This document shows, piece after piece, positions 1 through 7,882 of a DNA stretch of 33,731 bases. Within the stretch, counting starts at the first letter, position 1; the number at the start of each line of letters is the position of its first letter. The notes below the pieces were generated by a model. The model ran no database searches, was not told the origin of the DNA, and saw only the letters and a list, made by a program, of their open reading frames with translations. Source of the stretch: Clostridium sp. K13 (GTDB lineage Bacteria > Bacillota > Clostridia > Clostridiales > Clostridiaceae); contig NZ_JAASHM010000035.1 of the NCBI RefSeq assembly GCF_019734195.1, positions 1 to 33,731 of the forward strand. The letters are read 5' to 3'. The position numbers and the translations under genes are program-made.

Positions 1-24
1 ACAATTATTTTTTTGAAAATATAG

Positions 25-78
25 AAAAAGAGCTATCGCTAGCGGATTTTTTTACCCGCTATTGCGACAGCTCCTTTA
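25..78. terminator. GC-rich imperfect inverted repeat, terminator-like
   Basis: The arms pair AGCT, TCGC and TAGCGG with AGCT, GCGA and CCGCTA, with a 2-base bulge and one mismatch. The mismatch is A-C on the plus strand but a G-U wobble on the minus strand, and a T-run follows the hairpin on the minus strand (CTCTTTTT). It is either the end of a gene lying left of the window or a terminator on the minus strand. No gene in the window clearly uses it. Confidence 0.45.
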
Positions 79-248
79 AATTATATAAAAAAATAAAATA
101 GAGATTGTTTAAAATGAAAATAATATAGAAATTCTAGTAGTACTATATAAATTTTTAGATAACAGTATATAGTAGCTTATTAAAACTTACAATATGTATA
201 ATTTGATGGTAAAATAGTAGCTATATAATGTAAGTAAGGAGTGGTTGA

Positions 249-1097
249 ATGAGTATACTTGGTCAATTAGAAACACCAAGATTCAAAGCGACTAAATCTG
301 ATAAACAGTTAATGAGTTATATTAAGGGTAATATAGAAGAGGTAATATATAAATCAATATCGGAAATAGCAAAGGAAAGCGGAATTGGAGAAGCTACAAT
401 AACTAGATTTACTAAAAAAATTGGGTTTTCTGGCTTTCAAGACTTTAAAGTAACTTTAGCTAAAGAAATATCTAATAACGAAAGAAAGGGAATTCTGAAT
501 AATAACATAACTAATGATGAGAGTGTGAAGGATACTGCACAAAAATTATTACAATGTAATATTAATGTGTTAGAAAAAACTATGGAAATAGCTAATTTTG
601 ATGATATTCAGAAGTGTGCTGAATATATTGAAAAAGCAGGAAAAATTTATTTCTTTGGTATTGGATATTCTGGTATTGTCGCACAGGATTCTAATTATAA
701 GTTTATGAGAATAGGAATTAACAGTAATTGTTATGATGATAGTCACAATATGGTTATGATGTCCTCTATAGCTAATAAGGATGATTTAATAATAGCTATA
801 TCTCATTCAGGAGAAACTGAAGAAATAATACAAGCAGGAAAGTTAGCTAAAGAAAATGGAGCCAAGGTTATATCAATAACTCAAAATTCACCTTCAAGAT
901 TAAAAGATATATCAGATATAAATTTATCATATGTTTCTGTTGAAACTATATTTGAGACTGGAGCAGTAGCCACAAAATTAGCTCAAATATTTTTAATAGA
1001 TTTGGTATATAGCCAATTAGTTAAAGAAAGATATGCTGATGCAATGGAAAGAAAAATTAAAACAACAGAAGCTATTAGAAAGTTAACAGGTAAGTAA
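249..1097 (+). CDS. MurR/RpiR family transcriptional regulator (HTH + SIS)
   Basis: This is a DNA-binding regulator of the RpiR family, which usually senses a phosphosugar and controls sugar or amino-sugar genes. An N-terminal helix-turn-helix lies at about residues 35-60 (SISEIAKESGIGEATITRF). A sugar-isomerase (SIS) domain spans about 122-255, with GIGYSG at 137-142 and the phosphosugar-binding SHSGET at 185-190. The length of 282 aa is normal for the family. The ATG follows an AAGGAG ribosome site by 7 bases. It is not next to any sugar operon in the window, so the ligand and targets cannot be inferred; its partner genes may lie to the left. The family assignment is secure, the specificity unknown. 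Confidence 0.9.
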   Translation: MSILGQLETPRFKATKSDKQLMSYIKGNIEEVIYKSISEIAKESGIGEATITRFTKKIGFSGFQDFKVTLAKEISNNERKGILNNNITNDESVKDTAQKLLQCNINVLEKTMEIANFDDIQKCAEYIEKAGKIYFFGIGYSGIVAQDSNYKFMRIGINSNCYDDSHNMVMMSSIANKDDLIIAISHSGETEEIIQAGKLAKENGAKVISITQNSPSRLKDISDINLSYVSVETIFETGAVATKLAQIFLIDLVYSQLVKERYADAMERKIKTTEAIRKLTGK

Positions 1098-1239
1098 TTG
1101 TTTAAATAAAGTTTGTTTTATTGTAGATAGTAATGTTTAAATATGAAGGTTTGTAAAGAGTAGAATACTGTGATAGTATATAATAATGTAAAATAAGCTA
1201 TATATTAAATTAACCATAATGAACGGAGGAAATGAAATT

Positions 1240-1581
1240 ATGTTACCAAATTGTCCAAAATGTAATTCAGAATATACTTATGAAGATGGAAGTCTTTTAA
1301 TATGCCCAGAATGTGGTCATGAGTGGACTGCTGCAGGTCAAGCGGCTGAAGAGGAAGCAAACATTATTAAGGATGCTAATGGAAATGTTTTAAATGACGG
1401 AGATACAGTTACAATAATTAAAGATCTAAAGGTTAAAGGTGCATCTTCAGCATTAAAGCAAGGAACTAAGGTTAAGAACATACGTCTTTTATATGATGTA
1501 ACAGATGGTCATGATATAGACTGTAAAATTGATGGATTTGGAGCTATGAAGCTAAAATCATCAGTTGTAAAGAAAATATAA
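1240..1581 (+). CDS. yjdM: PhnA/YjdM family zinc-ribbon protein
   Basis: The 113-aa protein matches the PhnA (YjdM) family. It has an N-terminal zinc ribbon with CPKC and CPEC knuckles (Cys 5, 8, 22, 25) and a C-terminal SH3-like beta domain with the family signature [20 protein letters not shown]. Despite the old name the family is not a phosphonate-degrading enzyme; its cellular role is unclear. An upstream in-frame ATG at 1219 would add seven residues, but the GGAGGA site at 1225-1230 lies inside that extension and is well placed for the ATG at 1240, so I use 1240. A terminator follows directly, so it appears to be a single-gene unit. Confidence 0.88.
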   Translation: MLPNCPKCNSEYTYEDGSLLICPECGHEWTAAGQAAEEEANIIKDANGNVLNDGDTVTIIKDLKVKGASSALKQGTKVKNIRLLYDVTDGHDIDCKIDGFGAMKLKSSVVKKI

Positions 1582-1609
1582 TATAAAAAATAAATATATT
1601 GTAAATTTA

Positions 1610-1645
1610 AAGGGTTGTTAGGTGTTCTTAATGGCTCTTTTTATT
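1610..1645 (+). terminator. Rho-independent terminator of the yjdM-like gene
   Basis: A 12-bp stem (1611-1622 with 1627-1638) rich in G-U pairs is followed by a T-run. The wobble pairs form only in plus-strand RNA, which fits termination of the upstream gene. Confidence 0.75.
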
Positions 1646-1745
1646 TGGTAATTGAGATAGTTTAATATTATATAATATTGCTACCTTTAAAATATATTAT
1701 GATATAATAAATATGTAAAATTTGATTGCTTGGAGGCGATAATCT

Positions 1746-1928
1746 ATGTTTACTAAAGATGAACTTTTAGTAATTGAAGATGCATTAAAAATAGCAGATG
1801 AAAAATATATAAAATTGCTTGATGAAAGTAAAAATAACAAAAATAAAATGGTTGCATTCAATAGAAAGCAAAAAAAATTATGGTTAGTTCAAAATAAATT
1901 AAATAAGTTATTACAAGAATGTAAATAA
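1746..1928 (+). CDS. Small helical hypothetical protein (60 aa)
   Basis: I do not recognise this 60-aa protein. It is predicted to be all-helical, very rich in lysine and asparagine, with no cysteine and no membrane segment; the pattern suggests a short helical hairpin. It is supported as a real gene by a strong TTGGAGG ribosome site 9 bases upstream of the ATG and by a good terminator immediately downstream. It stands alone between two terminators, so context gives no functional clue. Confidence 0.65.
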   Translation: MFTKDELLVIEDALKIADEKYIKLLDESKNNKNKMVAFNRKQKKLWLVQNKLNKLLQECK

Positions 1929-1946
1929 TATATAAGTATTTAATAA

Positions 1947-1978
1947 ATATCTAGTTAAGAAACTAGGTATTTTTTTTA
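1947..1978 (+). terminator. Rho-independent terminator
   Basis: A 10-bp stem (1947-1956 with 1961-1970, loop AAGA) is followed by a run of T. It ends the 60-aa gene. Confidence 0.75.
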
Positions 1979-2575
1979 TATATCTAAATTTAAATAGGGT
2001 GATTAAATTAGATAAAGAAAAAAGTGTTATTATATGAAAAATATATACAAAAATTCTATAAAAAACAGATTTTTTTACAAAATTATACTTAATCTTTTTA
2101 TTGGAATAAAAGCATAATATATACATGTAATTAATTGTAAAAATATTTGCTCCATCTGTTTTATATATATTTTTCAAAAATATTAATTACAAAAAAAGTA
2201 AAAGAATTATATAAAATTAAATAATTCTTTTGTTTTTAAATTAAGAATTTTATGAAAAATTAGAAAATATTTTTATATATAAATAACTGATGTTTTAGAA
2301 GTGAGTAAAATAGCAAATTAATAATTTATTAATCAACAAATACATAATATAGAAAATATATAGGTTAATAAATGATAAAGTAAAAAATAATAGATTATAA
2401 AAATAAATTTATATTTAAAAAGAAAAATAATATAGAAAGAGATTTTTTGATAATAAATTATTTGAAAAATAATTTATGAAATTTTTAAAATATAATATTG
2501 CAACATTAATAAAAGTAATTTATTTACAAAATTAATTATTTAAGTTAGAATTACTTCAGTAAAATAAAAAAATAG
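1979..2575. other. Long AT-rich gap without a recognisable gene
   Basis: About 600 bases of extremely AT-rich DNA. Open frames here (for example a minus-strand one at 1911-2177) have no ribosome site and a composition typical of noise. The only structure I see is a 10-bp A/T-rich hairpin at 2200-2231 followed by GTTTTT, which could be an orphan terminator in either direction. Confidence 0.6.
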
Positions 2576-2587
2576 GGAGACAAAAAT

Positions 2588-3469
2588 ATGAAAAAATTTT
2601 TAGTAATAATTTCATTTATTCTGTTAATGACTTTGGGAATAGTTTCTTGTGGAAAAAGTGAAGAAAGTAATAAAACACAAATAGATGAAACTAACAATGA
2701 AGAACAACAAATTAATAATAATGATGAAAAAATAGAAGAAGAGAAACCAGAAGAAGAAGTTAAAGTTGAAGAGAAAGAAATTGAATACATAAATATTGCA
2801 CCAGAGGAAGTAAGGATACCTATACTTATGTATCATTCTATAAGTGATGAAGACCCTAATAATAACTTATTAGTACCTCCAAGTATGTTTGAGGAGCAAA
2901 TGGCTTGGTTAGAAGCAAATGGCTTTACTGCAATGAACTTAGATGAAGCATTAGAGTCTATGGAGACAGGAAAGGTACCTAAAAGACCTGTAGTAATAAC
3001 ATTTGATGATGGTTATTCAGATAATTATACTAGTGCATTTCCATCACTAAAAAATCATGGATTAAAAGCTACATTTTTTGTTATAACTGATGGTGTAGAC
3101 AATGGATATTACATGTCTTCTGATATGTTAAAGGAAATGCAAGCGGCAGGAATGTCTATAGAAAATCATACAGCTAATCATTTAGAGCTAGATAAGTTAT
3201 CTAGAGAGGATGCTTATGATTCAATTAAAAGGGGGCAGGACTTCCTAAGAAACAATATAGGATCAGATGGAAATTATTTATGTTACCCAGTTGGAAAGTA
3301 TAATGAGGAAACTATTGAAATCCAAAAAGAGCTAGGTATTAAAGCTGCAACTACTACTCAAGGTGGAATAAGCTCTATAGGTGATGGTTTATACCAATTA
3401 AAGAGAGTTAGAATATATCCAATGAGTATAGAAAGTTTTTCTTCAATATTTTCCGAGTATATTTATTAG
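2588..3469 (+). CDS. Polysaccharide deacetylase lipoprotein (NodB domain, CE4)
   Basis: This is a membrane-anchored, metal-dependent carbohydrate deacetylase of family CE4, likely acting outside the cell on peptidoglycan or another N-acetylated glycan. A lipoprotein signal peptide ends at the lipobox GIVSC (lipid-bearing Cys21). A highly charged Glu/Lys/Asn linker follows to about residue 70, then the NodB domain at about 76-293. Visible motifs are TFDD (138-141, catalytic base Asp140 and metal ligand Asp141), HTANH (194-198, metal ligands) and CYPVGKYN (232-239), the variant form of the third motif. A GGGAG site precedes the ATG. The Lgt enzyme that would lipidate it is encoded at 10861. The substrate cannot be told from sequence. 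Confidence 0.9.
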   Translation: MKKFLVIISFILLMTLGIVSCGKSEESNKTQIDETNNEEQQINNNDEKIEEEKPEEEVKVEEKEIEYINIAPEEVRIPILMYHSISDEDPNNNLLVPPSMFEEQMAWLEANGFTAMNLDEALESMETGKVPKRPVVITFDDGYSDNYTSAFPSLKNHGLKATFFVITDGVDNGYYMSSDMLKEMQAAGMSIENHTANHLELDKLSREDAYDSIKRGQDFLRNNIGSDGNYLCYPVGKYNEETIEIQKELGIKAATTTQGGISSIGDGLYQLKRVRIYPMSIESFSSIFSEYIY

Positions 3470-3525
3470 ACATAAGTTATAATATAATAAAATGAATTAA
3501 TATTATACTTTCGGAGGTAAAGTAA

Positions 3526-3831
3526 ATGGCTAAGATAACTAGTAGAAATAATAACTTATTAAGAGACTGTAGAAATAAGGTCTCACCAAAGGTTTATGAT
3601 CTTTTAATTGAATTAGTTAATAATGATAGAGAAGATTTAGCTGAAATGGCATTAAAAATTGATTATTTAATAGAGTATGCAAATAGTGCAATAAAGGGAA
3701 AAGATTTTTCTGAGGCATTAGAAACGGTACAGAGAGCAGAAGAAAGATTAAAGATGATAAAAAGAGAAAAATTTGATGTAAGTCATTTAGAGTACTTAAT
3801 AGAAGGTGTGAAAAAAAAGATAGGGAAGTAA
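3526..3831 (+). CDS. Hypothetical helical protein (101 aa)
   Basis: I do not recognise the family. The 101-aa protein is soluble, almost entirely helical and rich in charged residues, with a central stretch (about 28-75) that could form a two- or three-helix bundle. It begins 56 bases after the deacetylase gene with a strong CGGAGGT ribosome site, and no terminator lies between them, so the two may be co-transcribed. Its stop codon sits next to a bidirectional terminator shared with the helicase gene on the other strand. Confidence 0.75.
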   Translation: MAKITSRNNNLLRDCRNKVSPKVYDLLIELVNNDREDLAEMALKIDYLIEYANSAIKGKDFSEALETVQRAEERLKMIKREKFDVSHLEYLIEGVKKKIGK

Positions 3832-3852
3832 TTTTACTTCCTTATCTTTTTC
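3817..3852. terminator. Bidirectional terminator between convergent genes
   Basis: A 13-bp stem (GATAGGGAAGTAA paired with TTACTTCCTTATC, one G-U on the plus strand) has an A-run on its left and a T-run on its right. It can end both the 101-aa gene and the helicase gene. Confidence 0.8.
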
Positions 3853-3856
3853 TATA

Positions 3857-5518
3857 TTATTGAGGTTTTTTTCTAGTGAAGTTATTACCTCTATTACCTC
3901 TATTACCGTTATTGTTACCTCTATTACCATTGCTTCTTCTTTTTTTGTTGTTAGTAGAAACTTCAACATTAACTCTTCTTTTGTTGATCTTTCCACCAGT
4001 ACATTTTTCAAGAACTTGGTTATGGATTGCGTTATCTACATTAACAAATGAAAAGTTTTCCATTATATCGATATCTCTTATTTGAGATGCACCAACTTTA
4101 GCATTATCCTTTATGTAGTTGATTAATGTTTTAATAGTTAAACCATCTCTTCTACCAGCTGAGAAGAATAATCTGACATCATTTTCCTTGCTTGAAGCAG
4201 GAGCTTCAAGTTTATCACTTGAATAATCAAAAGATAATTGGTTTTTAAATTGGCTTTGAAGTAATGAAGCAATTACTTTAACAGAATCATGACTTTCAGT
4301 TAATTGAGTAGCAACATCTACAAATTTTGAATAGTCTTCAGCTTCTATTATTTCTGAAACTTCATTAGCCATTAATTCAAATTTAGCGTTATATATTTCT
4401 TGAACTGAAGGCACTTGTCCTTTTTCTATATTACCTTTAGTTACATTTTTTATTTGTCTAAGGAATCCAAATTCTTTTGGTGTAATTATGCTGTAAGCAG
4501 TACCTTCTCTACCAGCTCTACCAGTTCTACCAATTCTGTGAACATAAGATTCAATATCTTGAGGTAGTTCATAGTTAAATACGTGAGTAACTCCATCAAC
4601 GTCAATTCCTCTAGCAGCAACATCTGTAGCAACTAAGAATTTTAATGAACCACTTTTGAATTTAGCAAGAGTTTTCATTCTTTGTATTTGAGACATATCT
4701 CCGTGCATACCTTCAACCATGTATCCTCTAGCTTGCATTGCAGCAACTAAATCATCAACACCTTTTTTAGTTCTGCAGAAGATGATACCTGCTGATGGAT
4801 TATCAAAATCTATTAATCTACAAAGAGTTTCTAATCTTTGAGATCCGTTAACTTCAAAGAAGTTTTGCTTTATTGTAGAACCAGTCATTTCTTTTTTAGC
4901 AATAGCTATATGTTGAGCATCTTCTTTTAAGTAATTTTTAGCTAATCTTTTTATTTGAGGTGGCATTGTTGCTGAGAATAATAAAGTTTGTCTTTCCTCA
5001 GGAATACTCTTCATTATTTCTTCCATATCATCAATGAATCCCATGTTTAACATTTCATCAGCTTCATCTAATACTAAGAATTCTACTGTTGATAAAGGTA
5101 AGTTACCTCTTCTTATATGGTCTAAAACTCTACCAGGAGTACCAACTACTATATTAGCTCTTTTTAAATCTCTAGCTTGAAGATGAATTGGTGCTCCACC
5201 ATATACAGCAACGATGTTTAATTTTTCGTACTTAGTTAATTTTACTAATTCATCGTGAACTTGTATTGCTAATTCTCTTGTTGGAGCTAAGATTATTGAA
5301 CCTATAGCATCTCTAATTTTTAAGTTGTTTATCATAGGTAAGCCAAAAGCTGCTGTTTTTCCTGTACCAGTTTGAGCTTGCCCTATAATGTCGTTGCCTT
5401 CAAGAGCAACTGGAATTGCTTCGGCTTGGATTTGAGATGGAGTAGTAAAGCCTAAATCATCAATGGCCTTTACTAAAGTCTCTTTTAAGCCTAAATCATT
5501 AAATGTTAAATTCGTCAT
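3857..5518 (-). CDS. DEAD-box ATP-dependent RNA helicase with DbpA-type RNA-binding domain
   Basis: An ATP-dependent RNA helicase of the CshA/DeaD/DbpA group, acting in ribosome assembly, RNA decay or cold adaptation. From the chosen start the Q motif is near residues 5-30, motif I AQTGTGKT at 48-55, PTREL at 79-83, DEAD at 151-154, SAT at 182-184, and HRIGRTGRAG lies in the second RecA domain. A DbpA-like RRM fold follows at about 447-520, then a basic Gly/Asn/Arg-rich tail (about 521-553) typical of RNA-annealing tails. An in-frame ATG 21 bases upstream (5539) lies before the AGAGGA site; the ATG at 5518 is correctly spaced, so the protein is 553 aa. It is monocistronic. Whether it is called CshA, DeaD or DbpA is uncertain from sequence alone. 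Confidence 0.93.
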   Translation of the reverse strand: MTNLTFNDLGLKETLVKAIDDLGFTTPSQIQAEAIPVALEGNDIIGQAQTGTGKTAAFGLPMINNLKIRDAIGSIILAPTRELAIQVHDELVKLTKYEKLNIVAVYGGAPIHLQARDLKRANIVVGTPGRVLDHIRRGNLPLSTVEFLVLDEADEMLNMGFIDDMEEIMKSIPEERQTLLFSATMPPQIKRLAKNYLKEDAQHIAIAKKEMTGSTIKQNFFEVNGSQRLETLCRLIDFDNPSAGIIFCRTKKGVDDLVAAMQARGYMVEGMHGDMSQIQRMKTLAKFKSGSLKFLVATDVAARGIDVDGVTHVFNYELPQDIESYVHRIGRTGRAGREGTAYSIITPKEFGFLRQIKNVTKGNIEKGQVPSVQEIYNAKFELMANEVSEIIEAEDYSKFVDVATQLTESHDSVKVIASLLQSQFKNQLSFDYSSDKLEAPASSKENDVRLFFSAGRRDGLTIKTLINYIKDNAKVGASQIRDIDIMENFSFVNVDNAIHNQVLEKCTGGKINKRRVNVEVSTNNKKRRSNGNRGNNNGNRGNRGNNFTRKKPQ

Positions 5519-5740
5519 ATAGTATCCTCTTTTTTTCATATATTTTTTTATTTATTTCAAATTATTTAAATAATTATTTCTCAATTAATCGACTTTATTA
5601 AGTATATAGCAAAAAGATGATTAATGCACTAAGTATTTATTGTAAAATATGAAATACTTTCTTATTTTCAAAATAAGACAAAATGATATTGTTTTCATAG
5701 GGAAATTTAAAAAAAATTTTAAAATACCAGAAAAATATAA

Positions 5741-5769
5741 TTGACAATTGACGAAAAATAGTTCAAAAT
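5741..5769 (+). promoter_or_regulatory. Candidate promoter of an orphan small RNA
   Basis: TTGACA at 5741-5746 is a perfect -35 box, followed after 17 bases by a weaker -10 candidate, CAAAAT, at 5764-5769. No protein gene lies downstream on this strand before a terminator at 5821-5866. Confidence 0.4.
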
Positions 5770-5775
5770 ATGCAA

Positions 5776-5866
5776 TGGAAATAGTCATTACTTAAATTTT
5801 AAATATTGTGTTATTGTGTCATGGAGTATGTGGGAAGTTAGGTCTGCCTATGTACTCTATTTTTTT
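5776..5866 (+). ncRNA. Candidate small RNA, about 90 nt
   Basis: A short transcript is inferred from the promoter-like sequence at 5741-5769 and a strong terminator at 5821-5866: a 14-bp stem (5821-5834 with 5847-5860), a 12-base loop AAGTTAGGTCTG, then seven T. Four of the stem pairs are G-U and form only on the plus strand, which argues that the plus strand is the functional RNA. Both flanking genes (plsC and the helicase) are on the minus strand, so this RNA belongs to neither. It matches no RNA family that I recognise. Confidence 0.4.
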
Positions 5867-5918
5867 GTAAGGAAAAATAATCCTTCAGAGAAATTTATAT
5901 GTCTATATGATTATAAAA

Positions 5919-5956
5919 TAAAAAGGTGAGTTAGTTTTTAACTCACCTTTTAGAAT
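5919..5956. terminator. Terminator of the acyltransferase gene
   Basis: A 13-bp stem (AAAAGGTGAGTTA with TAACTCACCTTTT) lies just beyond the stop codon of the minus-strand plsC-like gene, with T on both sides. Confidence 0.8.
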
Positions 5957-5959
5957 AAA

Positions 5960-6679
5960 TTAAGAAATTTTTGATGCAATTATATTTTGAACAGTTTTAG
6001 GTAAAGCATCTTGTTCTTCCTTGCTTAAACCTGCAGTTTCAATTGCTGGGTGGAAATAAAGATTAACCGTACCAGGTTTAATCCAAGGATCATTACCATG
6101 TTCCATTATTTTATAAGAGCCATCCATAGTAACAGGTACTATAGGACATTTTGATTTAGTAGCTAATTTAAAACTACCTGCTTTAAATTCTTTTATTGGT
6201 CCACCCTTACTTCTAGTTCCTTCAGGGAAGATTACAATTGAATGTCCATCCTTTAAATTTTTAATTCCTCTAATTATTGCTTCTCCTGATTTTCTAAGAT
6301 TACTTCTATCCATAAAAACACAATGTAAGAAATTCATCCAAGTTCTTACTAGAGGTATTTTTTCAACTTCTATCTTTGAAATAAATCCAATTACTCTTGG
6401 AATTTGTGTAATATATATTGGAATATCAAAGTTACCTTGATGATTACCTACAAATAAAACAGTTTTGTCTTGAGGAATATTTTCTATTCCATGAACATTA
6501 ATTTTAACTCCAGCTAATTTTAATAAAGAATTTGCCCATATATTAGTACATTTGTATATTAAAGCTTCACTTTCTTCAATTCTATTTTTTTTAATTAAGT
6601 ATTTAACTCTAAATATGAATGGTGTACTAATTATTAAGCTTAATACAAACCATATAAACCAAATTATAGTTCTTATCAT
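5960..6679 (-). CDS. plsC: 1-acyl-sn-glycerol-3-phosphate acyltransferase (PlsC family)
   Basis: This membrane enzyme adds the second acyl chain to lysophosphatidic acid to form phosphatidic acid, the precursor of all phospholipids. A hydrophobic N-terminal segment (about 2-23) anchors it. The catalytic motif NHQGNFD is at 79-85 (His80 and Asp85), and the phosphate-binding FPEGTRS at 151-157. The length of 239 aa is typical. A TTG six codons upstream overlaps the GAGGAG ribosome site, so the ATG at 6679 is the better start. It is transcribed alone, with its own terminator. The family is sure; the exact acyl acceptor is inferred from the family. Confidence 0.92.
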   Translation of the reverse strand: MIRTIIWFIWFVLSLIISTPFIFRVKYLIKKNRIEESEALIYKCTNIWANSLLKLAGVKINVHGIENIPQDKTVLFVGNHQGNFDIPIYITQIPRVIGFISKIEVEKIPLVRTWMNFLHCVFMDRSNLRKSGEAIIRGIKNLKDGHSIVIFPEGTRSKGGPIKEFKAGSFKLATKSKCPIVPVTMDGSYKIMEHGNDPWIKPGTVNLYFHPAIETAGLSKEEQDALPKTVQNIIASKIS

Positions 6680-6833
6680 TATTTTGTCACTCCTCAAAAT
6701 TTTAAGTATAAATAAAGTATACTATAAAATATACTTTAAAAGTAAGATATTTGAAATATAAAATATTAATAAACTAAATAAAGACTAAAGTCATATAATG
6801 AATTTAAGATAAATTTTTTTTGAGGTATAGATA

Positions 6834-7676
6834 GTGTCTAAATTTCAACCGGAAAAATTAAATGTAAGCTATAAGGATAAAATAAGTATAAATAGTTCAT
6901 TAATTCCCAGGAAATATACATTAACACATTCTGATGAGAGTGGAGAATTATTTTTATCAATAGGAAGTAAATATGATTTAGATCAAATTGATTATAATAA
7001 CAGAGATGAGGTTTTAGGGAGTTGGGAAAAAGATAATGAATATTATTTGCTTATTACAGTAGAGGTAGATAAGGGGGAAGATCTTAGCAATACTATCAGA
7101 AGAGATAAAATTTTTAGGCAAGAATTACCGTTAGCATTAATGGCTATAATATATGGAGATAACTTGTTGCTAGAAAATAATAAGGAATTATATGAAGCTC
7201 CAATTAGAGTGAAATTTAATTCGAAAATTAATGAATATAATATGTTAGAAGAATGGGGAAAAGTAAGGGATTATAAATATAATGTAAACAGATATAATAA
7301 TGAATTACCTAATTATAAGTTTAATCCATTTCCAATATTACCTCCTGTACAACCACCAAATTATTTAAAACCTATAAAGAATAAAAATAAGCAGAAGGAT
7401 GCTGTAATAGAAAGAGCTTTAATAACTATGTTAGAGTCATATATAAGCACTCAAGTATATACTTTGTTTGGAAAGAATACTCCTTATTGCATAAAACAAT
7501 CAGAGATAATAAATGCAAGGGTTGTGAATACTTATGGTCCTTGTAGTGAAGAATGTGAAATAGTAGTTGGAATTAAGGCTGGGAAGAGGCCAATATTTTA
7601 TAATAATTTAATTATAACGTTTTTAATTGCAGGAAATGGAGTTAAAATAAAAGACGTTAAAACTCCAAAAGTGTAA
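6834..7676 (+). CDS. Staygreen (SGR) family protein
   Basis: The N-terminal part (about residues 1-150) matches bacterial members of the staygreen family: PEKLNV, IPRKYTLTHSDESGELFLSIG, a region with RDEVLGSW, ELPLALMAIIYGD, and APIRVKF. In plants and some Chloroflexota these proteins remove magnesium from chlorophyll a, but clostridia make no chlorophyll, so the substrate here is unknown. A Pro-rich linker (about 166-185) leads to a C-terminal domain (about 195-280) that I do not recognise. The start is GTG, preceded by GAGGT at 8 bases. It is a single gene just upstream of a tRNA promoter. The family call rests on recalled motif similarity. Confidence 0.82.
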   Translation: MSKFQPEKLNVSYKDKISINSSLIPRKYTLTHSDESGELFLSIGSKYDLDQIDYNNRDEVLGSWEKDNEYYLLITVEVDKGEDLSNTIRRDKIFRQELPLALMAIIYGDNLLLENNKELYEAPIRVKFNSKINEYNMLEEWGKVRDYKYNVNRYNNELPNYKFNPFPILPPVQPPNYLKPIKNKNKQKDAVIERALITMLESYISTQVYTLFGKNTPYCIKQSEIINARVVNTYGPCSEECEIVVGIKAGKRPIFYNNLIITFLIAGNGVKIKDVKTPKV

Positions 7677-7687
7677 AGTAGAAAAAA

Positions 7688-7716
7688 TTGACATAAACCC
7701 AATGTTGTAATAAAAT
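7688..7716 (+). promoter_or_regulatory. Promoter of tRNA-Arg
   Basis: TTGACA (7688-7693), a 17-base spacer and TAAAAT (7711-7716) lie 27 bases before the tRNA. Confidence 0.75.
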
Positions 7717-7743
7717 GTATTTATGCAATAATTCATGATGCGT

Positions 7744-7818
7744 GCTCTCATAGTTTAATGGATAGAATAGTCCCCTCCTAAGGGATAGATACAGGTTCGA
7801 TTCCTGTTGGGAGTACCA
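7744..7818 (+). tRNA. tRNA-Arg (anticodon CCT)
   Basis: A full cloverleaf can be drawn: acceptor GCTCTCA with TGGGAGT, D arm GTTT with GAAT, anticodon stem GTCCC with GGGAT and loop CTCCTAA (anticodon CCT, reading AGG), T arm ACAGG-TTCGATT-CCTGT, discriminator A and an encoded CCA. The first pair is a G-U. It has its own promoter and terminator, so it is a solitary tRNA gene. Confidence 0.92.
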
Positions 7819-7824
7819 TGCATA

Positions 7825-7862
7825 TAAAAACGGCTTAACAATTATGTTAAGCCGTTTTTTAT
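7825..7862. terminator. Bidirectional terminator (tRNA-Arg / popT)
   Basis: A perfect 15-bp stem (7826-7840 with 7845-7859, loop ATTA) is flanked by A and T runs. It serves the tRNA on the plus strand and the DUF368 gene on the minus strand. Confidence 0.85.
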
Positions 7863-7882
7863 TTTAAATATAAGTTATATTT

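Noticed and set aside
1240..1581. Phosphonoacetate hydrolase or phosphonate use from the PhnA name
   Set aside because: The small zinc-ribbon PhnA/YjdM family is unrelated to the hydrolase and no phosphonate genes are nearby.
1911..2177. Minus-strand open frame of 88 codons in the AT-rich gap
   Set aside because: No ribosome site, low-complexity Ile/Phe/Tyr/Leu composition, overlaps the 60-aa gene and its terminator.
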